From assembly GCA_039111635.1 (NCBI GenBank), contig JBCAQO010000011.1, forward strand, positions 310,001 to 374,000: a stretch of DNA of 64,000 nt, written 5' to 3'. The notes beneath the pieces were generated by a model. That model searched no databases, was not told the DNA's origin, and saw nothing but the letters and a program-made list of their open reading frames with translations. Below are positions 1 through 11,443 of the stretch, piece after piece; positions within the stretch are counted from its first letter, which is position 1, and the number at the start of each line of letters is the position of its first letter. Both the position numbers and the translations under genes were made by a program. The DNA comes from Heterobasidion occidentale. Lineage: Eukaryota > Basidiomycota > Agaricomycetes > Russulales > Bondarzewiaceae.

Positions 1-174
1 CCTTGACCCCTTTGTAATTCCTCTTCTGATGCTGACTTACCCCATTGGAGGGTTGGCCTTCAAAAACATGCCAAATACCTTAATGTACGCTCCATGGTAG
101 AGCCACCTAGTAGATGTTATACCAGCCATCGGTTTAGACCCTCTCAAAGGCAGCCAATGGGGAAAGTCATAACA
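1..174 (-). repeat. Partial 3' LTR of G1
   Basis: The sequence up to the terminal CATAACA at 168-174 matches the ends of the family LTRs at 48621-48627 and 58702-58708. The CCCCCTT tract just right of it is the reverse complement of the polypurine tract. The rest of the LTR lies outside the window. Confidence 0.8.
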
Positions 175-2755
175 TCACCCCCTTCCTAGGTTCCAATGCC
201 TAAGGGAACCACTTGCCTTTGGTGAGCTTCATTGTCATTCCACGTGCAATTTGCTTTCTGGTTGTCCAAGGATCAGAATGCTACTTTCCAATATGACTGC
301 GTTTTCTGGAGTGAAGACCAACCTATGTTGTTTGATCACCTAGGAGTTTTCCATCTCTGTTGAGTCCCATTTTGTTGTGCACATGTAATGGGTATCCAAG
401 CCATTCCTGAATGCAGGTCTTCCTGCATGGCATTTGATAAACCAATCTCACTTTTGGTGTGGTATCCAGAAAGGTGTCACGTGCAAATGATTTTATGATG
501 ATGACTAGGAACGCATTAGTGTGTGTGTGTTTTTGCCCACTGTTGTGTCACTTCCAAATGCCAAAGGCCATGCTTTAGTGTTTCCAGGATAGTTCTTCTT
601 CTCAGTGATCTCCAGTATCGAGGGGGACTCCAGGTGTGTGGGTTGATCGCTTTACAAAGGCTTAGGCCCACAAACCTATTGAGAAGTCGCACCTACATTA
701 TTTCTCAACTTGTTTTGAATCCGGCAAGACCTCTTTGAAGATCTACTAACTTTGTCAGCCCCATACGGTGACCCGTCCTAGCTAGAGGGATTGGTGAATG
801 TCCAGAGTTTGTTTGTCACTTGGAAGTGAGCATGTAGCTCCACTCCATATATTGAACATAAGGTAAGGATTTAAGTGAATAGACTTTTGAGTTGTCCTAT
901 TGGTTTTACTTGGTGTGAGGGAGTCGGCCTCCATGAATACCCCATTTGTTAAGGCAGTGGGCATCTGCACCAATGGTGAGGACCTGTATTGAATAGACAT
1001 GTTGATCAAATAGACTTGAGAACCCCTTTAGGGTTGTTGATTATCCATACAGATGGTAAAGTGCGGGGTCACTGTAAGGTATGTCCTTTTGTTGGTAGTT
1101 TAAATGTTGTGCCGGACATTCCGTAGATTTATTGTCTTTGTGGACGTCATTTAGTTTATCCTTTAGTCATTGCGGACTGACCTGCTAATTTAGACCAAGG
1201 TTGTTGTGGACTTATCCATCTCCCAACATAGAGTACTTGTGGAACAAGACAGCAGACTTTTCTGCATACCGGAATATTCATTGGTGATGTGTATAGGGCC
1301 CTAGACCAGGTCCTACTTCTTGATAGGGTTCCATTGAGGGAAAATGGTGGACGGTTTACTATATCAAACTAGATAACTTATAGAGTTGTGTCAAAATAGG
1401 GCTTCTATTTTGACACAACTCACATAGCCCTGTAAATGAAGGGCAGCCTAGTTTAACGTCATGGAGGACGGCTATAGTTTATGGTCGTTGTGGACATCTG
1501 CTATCGCCTGGCTTGAACCTTCCGAGCCTTGATAGATTTAATCCTCCAGAGTGAGGTAGTTTAAGGTCATTTTAGACTAGTTGTGGGACAATGAACTTGT
1601 CCCATAACCACAGCTCCTATGCCTTGAAGGAGCAAATAGTTTAATGTCATTGCGGACTAGATTCACATTATGGTGTCAACAATAATGTTGATCAATGATC
1701 CCTATGCTTGAAGGGACAGTAGTTTAACATCATTGCAGACTAGACGGTGTCTTTGACGATATCAAAGACCCCATTCACAATCCCTAGAACAAAAGGACAA
1801 TAATTTACCATTATTTCGGATGTTAGGCAGATAGGCCCAAAAGTGAGGGATGGCCAATCCTTCCCTATCTCCTAAGGCATTAATTTGAGTTCAAGGCACA
1901 CGTCCTAGTTGCCTTCTGACTGGCCCTTGAAGCGGAATCCTTCTGACTGGCCCTTGAAGCAGAATCCTTGCTTCAGACTTCAAGGGTAGAATGAGAACAC
2001 CGCGGAGTGGTCGTAGTCTGTAACCTGCTCCATGATCCCAAACTCCTCGCATGGAATTGAACTGTGTCGACCCCATATTCTTTTACTATAGGGCATAGGG
2101 AATATGGAAGTGCCTTGACCTAGTTGGCAGGGTTCCACAACTGGGGGTCTCCTACCCATAGTCTGCCGGAATACATCCACGCTCCAAAGGTCTTCTAGTA
2201 GTTTTAACATTGTTCCAGACAATAATTAGTTTATAGTCATTGTGGACCAAGCCTTTGGTAGTTTTACATTGTTCCTGGATGTTGACCCACTCCACAAACA
2301 ATTTGCTTTCTTGTCCACGGTTGACTGGATTTGATACAGAGCACTCCGGGTTACCAAGCTGTGCCTCGTCAATGTCTCCCTTCATTGGTCAAAGGGTTTG
2401 AGTGGATCTTGCGGGTTACAAAGCCAGCGCATATCCTCTGGTATTGTCCTTCACCGGTACATTTTGATAAAGCAGGGTTCCCTGCTCGTGGGTGTTGAAA
2501 GGTGTTACATGTGAGTGATTTCTTCTCTTTTCACAGTTTAACGACATGCAGATTAACATCTTAATCGGAGTGTTGTCCAGGTTCGAGGTTTTCCTTCCTG
2601 TACTTAGTTTAACGTCTTTCGCGGACATTGGTAGTTTAGCATCATTGTGAATGTCTGTCATGTTGATGTCTTGTGCGTGAAACTGGTACCTGTGGTGTAG
2701 AGGGTCCTTTCCTCTCCATCACCTTTCGAGACAAGGGGTTCCTCAACTCCCTGGT
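175..2755 (-). other. G1 3' noncoding region with degraded motif array
   Basis: No gene is seen here. The stretch matches the 3' noncoding regions of G2 and G3 and keeps eroded copies of their recurring motif (TAGTTTA followed by a TTGCGGAC core), for example near 1150, 1630, 1725 and 2605-2640. Short open frames in this stretch are not coding. Confidence 0.75.
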
Positions 2756-4086
2756 CTAATATTCTCTGCCAATGCCCCCATAGTCTTCATACCCCTCGTC
2801 CGGCCTGTAATAAGGGACTGCATCCCATGCATCTAGCTCTGCTCAAGTTCACGTAACAGTTCTTTGAGTTGGTTGTGGGCGGTTTTGAGCTTGTCTATCA
2901 GAGCAGATATGCCCTCCTTTGTGTTCATCACCTTGAGGACCAGCTGAAGATGGCGAATTTTGCGGTTGAGCCGTTTGAGGACTGTTTTCTCTGGACCATG
3001 ACGCTCCTCTTGCTCTCTAGCTCCTGTTTGCCTTAGTCCTTTGGTACCTTGGAGGGTGTTCATCATCTGCGGATCAAACATCCTGTCCCTCAAGTTGTCT
3101 TGTCAATGTAGAGGGGACAACCTCTTGATCTCTCCACGCTTGTTGTTGTGCTGTTGTCCAAAAGTACTCGGTCTGGACAGTGGCGTCTCAACTACCTATA
3201 GCCGGTACTTCTCTGACGGCTTCCGGGCGCCATAGTTGGACACAAAAAGGGTCGACCCAAACAAGAGATGAGTGAGGGGCATTGGTGTTGGATAAGAGGG
3301 CAGGTAAGAGCTCTAGATTGACGAAGGTAGAAATCTCGTCAGGGTGAATGAGAAGGGCATATTCCCTATTGGTCCCCCGAGCATACCAGGAGGCAGCTCA
3401 ATGGTCCTCTGTGTAAGCGAGGAGTCTGACCTGGTCGCTGGCGTCAGCCAATTATTGTACCTCACTGTGTTTGCTCCCAGATTGCCCTGCCAAGAAATTA
3501 GCAAGCCTCTGTAGGGCCAGGGCTGTGGCCATTTGAATTACCATGGAGATTATAGTGCGCTGGAGAAAGGCATCTCCTAGCCTTTCCAACTCTCTGGGGT
3601 GCAGATCTCCACCACCACTAGGGGGTCTTAGGGGTTCGGCAGTCAGTGCATGAACCTCTTCTGGCTCTGGTATATCTCGCTAAGCAGTAATAGGCGGTTC
3701 ATGGTGGCCATGGTCCGGACGTCCCCTCCACCTCTTGCAACCAATCCCGGTTGATTTGGAGATGTCGATGTTGTCACTCCTGGAGTTGTTGACGGAACAA
3801 GACCTTTTTCTCTCGAATGTCCTGTAAGGTGGTTGTCATCAGCTCTCTCAACCCTTGGTGGGGTTCCCAATCCAGTTCCGAGACCCATTTTGGCAAAGCT
3901 AGCAGTAATCGGTATGGAAACTCCGTCTGGAGTCTCTGGATGGCCATTTCTGCCAGGAGGTCTAATGTCAGGGTTTGGGACAGTAAAGACGATGTCCGGG
4001 GAGGAGTTTCTGGAGGAGGACAGTGTTGTCCCTTCATCAATGAGCATAGTGCGTTCAGAAGAGTAGTAGGATGAGCGGTTGGACAT
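2756..4086 (-). pseudogene. Post-pol gene region of G1 (frames A, B and C), decayed
   Basis: It starts at ATG 4084-4086 with MSNRSSYYSSERTM, matching MSDHSSLDYSPGRAM of G3 and MSDHSSLDYSPRRTM of G2. A second frame starts inside it and reads to about 3774. It matches the short basic helical protein (frame B) of the other copies (for example HQGLRELMTTTLQDI). A coiled-coil frame (C) survives at 3093-2833. The acidic, tyrosine-rich C-terminus of frame A is recognisable down to the TAG at 2756-2758. Internal frameshifts break frame A. No family outside these elements is recognised. Confidence 0.7.
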
Positions 4087-4131
4087 GTATTTGGGAAAGA
4101 GGGTTGTTGTCTTAAGGGGGGAGATGCCCCT

Positions 4132-4141
4132 CCTTATATAC
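4132..4141 (-). promoter_or_regulatory. TATA box before the G1 post-pol gene
   Basis: On the minus strand the sequence reads GGTATATAAGG, about 46-55 nt before the ATG at 4086 and just after the end of pol. Equivalent boxes occur at the same place in G2 and G3. Confidence 0.5.
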
Positions 4142-4144
4142 CTT

Positions 4145-5118
4145 TCCTAGAGTTTAATTGCTGTAGGTCAGGGCTTGTCTAGATAGTTTTTGTGAAACTC
4201 CCAAAGCACCTCATTGGCTGATCCTTTCAAGAGGGTGAAGGGTTCCCAAGTGTTGTCTGCTTCAGGATACCCTAGCCACTTGACAAGGTACTTAGTTCCT
4301 CGCCCCTGGCATTTCAAGTCCAAAATAGCTTTATCTTCATAGCGTTCTTCCTCATTTAGGACTTCTAGGGGTGGCCTAGGGTAGTTCCTTCCATGCACCT
4401 CTGTTTCCTGATACTCGGTGAGTAGGGAGGTATGGAACACTGGGTGTATTTTCCATGTTTCAGGTATTTCCAACCAATAAGCCAAAGGGCTGATTCTTTC
4501 AATCACTTGGAAAGGGCCATAGCGCCTGGGTGCCAGCTTGAGTTTCAGGTGAGTTGTCCAAATGTGGGTCCCTTCTAACCAAACTTAGGTTCCTACTTCC
4601 CACTGCGGAAGTTTTTGGTGTAGGTCCCGGTCTTTGGTGTGCTGCGCTGCTATTTGCAAACTGGCAGCAGCTTCCTTCTGCACTTCTCGGATCCACTGTA
4701 AACATTCAGTTACTGCAGGCACCTTGGTCTCTAGAGCTGAGTCGACCAAATATGGCAGGTTGTACCCATAGAGGATTTCAAATAGCAACTTCCCTGTAGC
4801 AGAATGTTTCCGGGTGTTGTAGGAGAATTCTGCAAATGGAAGCAAGTCCACCCAATTGTCTTGGTGGTAGTTGCAAAAGATCTGCAGGAATTATTCAATC
4901 TCCTGATTGACCTGTTCCGTTTCTCCATCTGTCTAGGAGTAATAAGCCATGCTGAGGGCCAGAGTGATTCCTGGCCCTTTCCATAGTTCCTGTGTGAACC
5001 TCGCCGCAGATTGAGGGCCTCTATTGGACACCACCTTGGTTGGTAAGCTATACCGCTTGAACACATTGTCCTGGAAGAGCTTTGTGGTCTCTTCCACCGT
5101 AATTGTCTTCTTGCACAA
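4145..5118 (-). pseudogene. G1 pol: integrase C-terminal part and chromodomain
   Basis: The chromodomain is clear (AILDLKCQGRGTKYLVKWLG, then YPEADNTWEPF). It is preceded by the integrase C-terminal fold (ISPLAYWLEIPETWKIHPVF) and part of the catalytic core (DNVFKRYSLPTKVVSNRGPQ, where the usual SDRGPQF is changed to SNRGPQ). Several frames are needed, so it is dead. The sequence breaks at 5118 after the codons for CKKTITV and resumes at 6197, which dates the insertion between them as later. Confidence 0.85.
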
Positions 5119-6196
5119 TGATAAGCATGCACTCGCTCTGGGGTCTAGGGAAGCTATTTGGGAAGCTTTGGGGAAAGGCCAACCAGCTCTAGACAAGTAT
5201 CAAAGACACCAACTCACACCAAACACGGTCAGTCCCTACCCGACCAACCACAAACCACCAAAGGACATTCAGCAGCACTTGGGTCAGTTCGCCCATATTT
5301 CATGTACTTACCATGACCGCACAAGAGTGTTACAATAGGAGTTTATAAGAGCGGAGCCAGTAGTCCGTTTTGGCCAAGGTGCTCTGTAAGTCAGTTAGTC
5401 CTTATTGCTTATTGTCCCAACTTCCACATGGTCGGTCAAACACAATCTCGCACCATCGCTTGGCTGTCCAAGTCATATGTTTATTATTTCTTTCTTTTCA
5501 TTGGTTCTCCAGCACTGTTTTTGCTACTTACACTCGAATAATGGATACCAAACGGTTGGGATTTTATCATCACTGATAGACTTTTACCTTATCATCTTTG
5601 GAACCCATATGGACATTTCACCTACCTGCTTATCTTTGCTGTTCGCTAGGCCTTGGCAACCGTTTAGAACTTACTCTCATTTCTCATTTGATATTTACTT
5701 AGGAGCTCCGTTTACTATGAAAACCTACATACAACTCTGGAATAAAGCAGCTTTTTGCACCCCACAGTTCAGAGCTCATTCACACTTGTCTCAACCATTG
5801 AAATTGTCTTCGTCAACCTCTCAAAATTTGTCTTCCTCGTCATTCGGCCCCGTTTGTGTTCGTACTCCTCTCTTTGCTCATAACTCTCTTCCTCCCTTGT
5901 ATATTGTCAGAGTCCCATGAGACTCTTGAAGCACATAGTTGTCGGTTGCAACACTACCTTTATTGTCACCGAACAAATCTATGACATGACCAACCGAGTG
6001 TTTGGTCGGTGTTTGGTACAGTCTCGAAACCATTCGGGCGCTATAATCTCACACTTCCCATTGCTCTCCAGTGCGCCCTCACTTTCTGAAGTTGTTACTA
6101 ACAATTCCTTGTGTATTAGATACTAGCTCCAGCACCCCTGCTCTAGAGGTTGTTTTGGTGTTGTGCTCAGCACTTAGAGACACCTCTAGCGTATCA
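5119..6196. mobile_element. Probable solo LTR inserted in G1 integrase
   Basis: The 1078-bp insert begins TGATA and ends TATCA, so it has LTR-like TG...CA ends with a 5-bp inverted repeat. The flanks are ACAA (5115-5118) and ACAG (6197-6200), a possible 4-bp target duplication with one change. Integrase sequence resumes exactly after it. It holds an AATAAA at about 5741 and TATAA-like sequence near 5343. No transposase or pol is seen, and open frames inside it (5405-5920) match nothing I recognise. It could instead be a non-autonomous DNA element. Confidence 0.45.
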
Positions 6197-6402
6197 ACAG
6201 CGTTATGACAATCCCTTTTGACAGTCCCTGGTCAACCACCACATTTATCGAATTGTAACCCCTGCTTTCTGGGAGGTCTGTCACAAAGTTGGTGGAGATG
6301 AAGTGCCAAGGTACATTTGTTGTTTCCAACGGATGAATTGGTGGACATGTCTGATGGGGTAGGTTCTTGGTGGACTGGCATACCGCACAACCATCTACAT
6401 AT
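6197..6402 (-). pseudogene. G1 pol: central integrase fragment
   Basis: The minus strand encodes the stretch around the first catalytic aspartate of integrase (TNFVTDLPESRG and VVVDQGLSKG in other copies). It joins the integrase pieces on either side of the two insertions at 5119-6196 and 6403-7230. Confidence 0.75.
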
Positions 6403-7230
6403 TGTTAAGAGCCGGCTCATAACACATGATATATGATCATCTGATCATATGACACGCAGTCTATGACCGACGGATATGGCCTATACCCGGTGACCGACCC
6501 TTTGACTTCACCAACAGACATTGAGTTATCTTATCTTATCTTCTACCCCTGATCAGTGATCATGTCATCACAGTTACCTGAACGTTTCCTGCCCCTGTTC
6601 CTGTTCCTGGTTCCTGTCCCTGCCCCAACGGTTTGTTCGTTGATTGTTTGCTTCTGTTAGATCGTTTACCTCGGTACCTTAAGAAGCACAGACCTTCTGT
6701 CGATCTTGCCCTAAAGCAGTTTACATATATATAGAACGAGCCAGATACCTGTATCGCCAGCTCGTTCACCTTTGTTACCCCCACCTGTTCTTACTCTTGA
6801 CCTTTGGTACTAGCCATACCTCTGCTACATCATAGTCTTTGCCACTAGGCCAGACCTTTGATTGTCAATAGAACATCTGATTAAACATTGGTTTAACTTA
6901 TCTCTGTGCTTCTCTCTACCATCATCCTCAACCACTCAGTCGTCATCTCAATACTGGCTGAGTTCTATATAGGACTAGCAGTATTCTATCTCGACTTTAG
7001 TGGGCAGCATATCTACTGCCATCCAGGCCCGCATCAGGTCATACCCTCACACCTGTGGGAAAACCTTTGTGCTTTCCTGGAGACACGATACCATCACAAA
7101 TCCCTCGTGCATTCCGAATGACGCACATAGTTAGCCGCTGGCGCTTTCATCGGACGCACTTGGATTTGGCACGTCCCTCAGTGACTCAGGAGCCTCCTGA
7201 CACATCATGTGCAAAGACCAGGTCTTAACA
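6403..7230. mobile_element. Solo LTR (family C) with CATAT duplication
   Basis: The 828-bp unit begins TGTTAAGAGC and ends GGTCTTAACA. It is flanked by perfect 5-bp direct repeats CATAT at 6398-6402 and 7231-7235 inside G1 integrase. A TATATATA box lies near 6726-6733. Right after it is a nested hairpin: GAACGAGC (6734-6741) pairs with GCTCGTTC (6760-6767), and GATAC (6744-6748) pairs with GTATC (6751-6755). Parts resemble the family-B LTRs (for example the TCGGTACCT and AGCTCGTTCA stretches), so it is a diverged relative. The TATA orientation suggests plus-strand transcription. No internal domain remains. Confidence 0.85.
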
Positions 7231-9320
7231 CATATTGATGGACAAATTTAGTCATGCTTAGCCACCAGTAATGGCATTGTACCAGCTCCAGGGTTTTTGC
7301 TCAGCCTGGGTGTCCCATGGCCATGGTGTCGTGATATGTTTTGATGATTGTCCATCGGAGGAGGTCGTCTTTAGGTACACATATATAGCCATTGCGTTGT
7401 TCAATTCCATCTTGGTGTGTCTATTTCCCTAAATCTCCTTGCATTGCTTGTGGTCCTTTTTCAATTAATTTCTTGAGAGCGATGTTGGCTAGTAGGTCAT
7501 GATCTGATCGTGAATGTCAAATAAGAGAGAGTATGTCCAAGGATATGATTTCCGTTGCTTTAACGTGTATGCTTTTGTCCGGTTCTATCAAGGTTTTGCT
7601 GGACTTGGTGAAAAGTTTGGATGGTAGTAGAGTCTGTGCTTTGTTATCAGATTCCACCCCCTCACTAAGGTTTGGACGCCTAGACAGAGCATCAGTGTGA
7701 TTTGTCGTTCCCGATTTATAGCTGAGCTAAAAGTCAATTGTGACAAAAATAGACTCCAGCGAGCTTGTCGTCGAGACAAATCTTGGGCTGTCTGGAAATA
7801 AATCAGGTTTTTATGGTCCGTCCAGATCTCAAAAGGATGTCTAGCGCCCTCAAGATAGTGCTTCCAATGTTCCAGTGCTTTGATAATAGCAAGCAGCTCG
7901 CAATCATGCACGTCGTAATTCTGCTCCAGGAATGAGAATGATTCCGAGAGGTAGGCGAATAGGTGCCAGTCATATCTGGTCCTTCTTGCAAAAGGACCGC
8001 TCCATAAGCAGAGAGTGATGTGTTGGTCACTAGTTGGTATGGTTGCATGGGATCAGGGTATAACAGGATGGGTTGACTGATGAAAGCTTTCTTTAACTAG
8101 TCAAAAGCCTGTTGGCAATCCATCGTCCAGTTCTATTTGGTATCTTTCTTTATGGGCCATGCAATGGCCGGGCAATTAGGGAAAACTTGTCAATGAATCA
8201 CCGATAGAAGTTTCCAAGACCTAAGAAAGAACAAATGTCGCAGACTGTGTGGGGAATTGGCCATTTTTCGATGGCATCAACCTTCAAATTCTCCATGGCG
8301 ATGTGGTCTTTAGAAATGGTATATCCAAGATAATTGAGTTTTTCTTTGTGGAACTTACATTTCTCAGGTTTGAGGTAAAGATCATTGTCGTGCAGGATTT
8401 GGAAGACTTGTTGAATAACCAAGATATGTTCTGCCATGGTTTTCGTGAAGATTAAGATGTTGTCCATGTATACTGTGACTTTCTGGGCAAGAATAAGATC
8501 CTGAAAGATCACATTCATCATGGCCTGGAAGGTTGCCAGGGAATTGGTGAGCCCAAAGAATATTACAGTGGGTTCAAAGAGCCCAAAGGCATTCCAAAGG
8601 CCACCTTGGGCTCATCCCCTTCTTTTATGCGCACATTATTATATCCCCACCAAACATCCAGTTTGGAGAACACGGTAGCCCCTCAGATGATATCCAATAG
8701 TTCTTGGATCAACGGTAGAGCATACATTTCGGATGGTATGTTTGTTGAGGTGGCGATAATCCTGTACCGGGTGGAGCTTTCCATCTTTCTTGTTGATAAA
8801 AAAGGAGGCCGCACTATGAGCTATGGACCAACGTATGGTTCCTCTAGAAAGGTGCTCCTTGACAAATTTTCCCAGTTCATCATGTTTCTCTGGGCTCAAG
8901 GGAGAAATCCTTGGGGCCTGGGTTTGAATGATGGTTTAAGATCAATCGGATGGTCCCAGATAGTGTGTTTGGAGAGCCTCTGCAATTGTTGTTCATTGAA
9001 ATATCAAGATAGGGATAGTACTCCATTGGGACTTGATCCTTCAGGTTGGTCGTGTTAGTTTCCTCTTCTAGGTCTTCATCGAAACTAGCAAGGCCAGGGT
9101 TTAGGAGCTACCTTTCTAATGACTAGTTCTCCTTCATGAGTCCTTGTGGAGAAGTCAAACTGTTCTTGTACCTTTTCGGCACCTGATTCTGCAGGTTTGC
9201 TTGTAGCCATCTCTTGGTGAGTATGCTGGTGCCCTCTCTTCTCGGCCACTAATGCTTCCAACCTTTTCCAGGTGAGCTGTTGGCGGTGTCCATCTTCTAT
9301 CATTAAGATGAACCAAGATT
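7231..9320 (-). pseudogene. G1 pol: integrase zinc domain, RNase H and reverse transcriptase
   Basis: From right to left on the minus strand: reverse transcriptase (DKKDGKLHPVQDYRHLNKHT; the active site reads VYMDNILIF, so the second catalytic Asp is now Asn), RNase H ([27 protein letters not shown]), then the zinc-binding start of integrase. The linker upstream of the reverse transcriptase is at about 9085-9320. Frames change several times and stops are frequent. The sequence stops at 9320, where copia element C1 has landed, and continues at 15910. Confidence 0.88.
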
Positions 9321-9625
9321 TGTGAGATATGGGCTAGAAGTATTACTCAGCGTCTGTGTAGATCACTGTATATTAATCGGTAAGTACCTAGAAGTATTAC
9401 TACGTGATAGAAGCGTAAGTAAAAGTGACATCTATGTCTTAAGAAGAAGCGGGCTCACCTCAGCGTCTGTGTAGATCACTGAGGGAAGCCCGACCGAAGG
9501 CGTCAGTAACTACAAGCGCAGTGGCTGAGAACTGTATAGTACTTCGGCAATCTCCGAGCTCGTCAGAGTAAGCAATAAGTAAATCATAAGAAGAGATGAC
9601 GAAGGCGATTTGCCTCAGTCCAACA
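9321..9625 (-). repeat. 3' LTR of C1
   Basis: 305 bp. It carries an internal 22-bp direct repeat beginning TCAGCGTCTGTGTAGATCAC (near 9351 and 9459) and a second repeat CTAGAAGTATTACT. Just right of it lies CACCCCTC, the reverse complement of a short polypurine tract, and the pol stop codon is only seven bases away (9632-9634). Confidence 0.9.
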
Positions 9626-9631
9626 CACCCC

Positions 9632-11185
9632 TCAAAAGTCCTGAAGTCCAATAAGCTCTATCATCTTCTCAATCTTCTGACGAGCCAGCGGTTTAGTAAA
9701 TCCGTCAGCCGCCATCTCGCCAGTAGGACAGTAGCGTAGCTCAACGAAGTTCTTCTCGATAATGTCGCGGATGAAATGATAGCGGATGTCAATGTGCTTC
9801 GTGCGAGAATGGAAGGCATCATTCTTGGCAAGGGCAATGGCGGATTGGTTATCGCCAGAGAGAATGGTAGGTGTGTGAGAGGGGAGAAGATGTTGCCTAA
9901 GAACATACGGATCCACAATGCTTCCTTCGTTGCGTGAGCGAGCGCGACATACTCCGCCTCGGTGCTAGACTGAGCAACAATTGACTGCTTCTTGGAAGAC
10001 CAAGACACAGCGCCACCATTGAACAGAAAAACATAACCCGAGATTGAGCGTCTGTGCTCCTAACCCCCATGATCAGCATCTGAGAATCCCTCAATCCCCC
10101 GCTGCTCCTTCCCAAAAGTTAGCCATAACTCTTGTGTGCCCTTCAAATACCGCAGCAATCGCTTTGCGGCTTCCCAGTGAGCACGTCCAGGATTCTGCAT
10201 GAACTGTGAAAGATATGACACCGCAAAACAGATATCTGGTCGAGCGGCAACGGCAGCATACATGGCAGATCCAATAAGTTCCTGGTATGGAAACATTGCG
10301 CATCTCGGAGAACTGCTGCGGAGTGGTGGGGATTGCATCATCGTGAGGTGTGCGTTTGGATCAGTGGGAGTGGAGAGTGAATTTGCGGTCTCGAGATTAA
10401 AGCGTGAGAGAATTGTGTCGATGTACGCACGCTGAGACAGGGAAATAGTCCGCGCCCCCGCGATCACGCTTGATCTCGATACCGAGCAACCAGTGAATCT
10501 CGCCAAGATCTGTCATCTCGAAGGCCCAATTGAGGGCTTCCTTCATAGCTAAGATGGCAGCCAAGGAACTAGCAAAGAGAGCGAGGTCGTCGACAGAGAC
10601 AGCAATGATGGAAACACCCTCGTCGTCACGCTTGTAGAAGATGCCGTGTTCGATGGCACAGACCGTAAAGCCCATGGCAAGGAACGCGTCGCAGAGCTTC
10701 TTATACCAGCGCCGAGAGGATTGCTTCAAGCCATAGATTGTCTTGAATAAGCGACAGACCTTCTCTTCGAGGCCGGGCACTGAGAAACCCGGGGGTTGCT
10801 TCATAAAGATCTCTTCCTCAAGGTCTCCATTAAGGAATGCATTCTTTACATCCATCTGATGAATCTCCCAGTCAAAGCGAGCCGCGAGAGCGAGTAGAAT
10901 CCGAATGGAGGTAAGTTTTGCGACTGGTGCAAATGTGTCTCCGTAATCGATGCCGGGGACCTGCGTGAAACCCTGCGCAACGAGCCGCGCTTTGTAGCGC
11001 ATGATTTCGCCGGCCGCGCCCCGCTTGATCTTGAAGACCCACTTGGAGCCGACGACATTGGCGTTCAAGGGCCTGTCGATGAGCTCCCAGGTGTTGAGCT
11101 TTGCGAGGCGGTCAAGTTCGTCTTGAATCGCCGCATCCCATTGCGGCCAGTCCGGTCGTTTCCGAGCTGCTTCCACGGTGCGGGG
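9632..11185 (-). pseudogene. C1 pol: reverse transcriptase and RNase H
   Basis: The reverse transcriptase starts near MEPRTVEAARKRPDWPQWDA and contains WVFKIKRGAAGEIMRYKARL, the copia motif MDVKNAFLNGDLEEEIFMKQ and the active site SVDDLALFASS (a variant of YVDD). RNase H follows, with SSTEAEYVALAHATKEALWI, DNQSAIALAKNDAFHSRTKH and ADGFTKPLAR, ending at the stop at 9632. A single-base shift occurs near 10400-10500 and another near 9900-10060. The upstream part of this reading frame lies beyond the inserted element at 11192-12629. Removing that element with one copy of its 6-bp duplication restores the frame (ATEGMEPRTVEAA). Confidence 0.92.
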
Positions 11186-11191
11186 TTCCAT

Positions 11192-11225
11192 CAGGCCCCG
11201 TGAAGCTCCTATAAGGGTTTCCCGG
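11192..11225 (+). repeat. Left terminal inverted repeat
   Basis: It begins CAGGCCCCGTGAAGCTCC and runs to TTTCCCGG. It is the exact inverse of 12596-12629. Confidence 0.9.
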
Positions 11226-11443
11226 TCAACATACCCCAAAATCAGTCAGAAATATGCTAACTTTTTGGACATTTCGCCCATAAAATATGCTAAAACCGGG
11301 AAGGGTAGTCACAATTTGTCATACTTGTCACGCTTTGTCACGCTTTGTTCAAGACTAAGTAAATTAGCAAACAGAACCCCTGCGGCATCGAGTTCCTCTC
11401 GCAAACACCAAAGAATCAATATAAAATGAACATGACAATGTTT

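Noticed and set aside
5405..5920. 171-aa open frame in the 5119-6196 insert
   Set aside because: No motif, no start context and low-complexity hydrophobic composition; probably chance.
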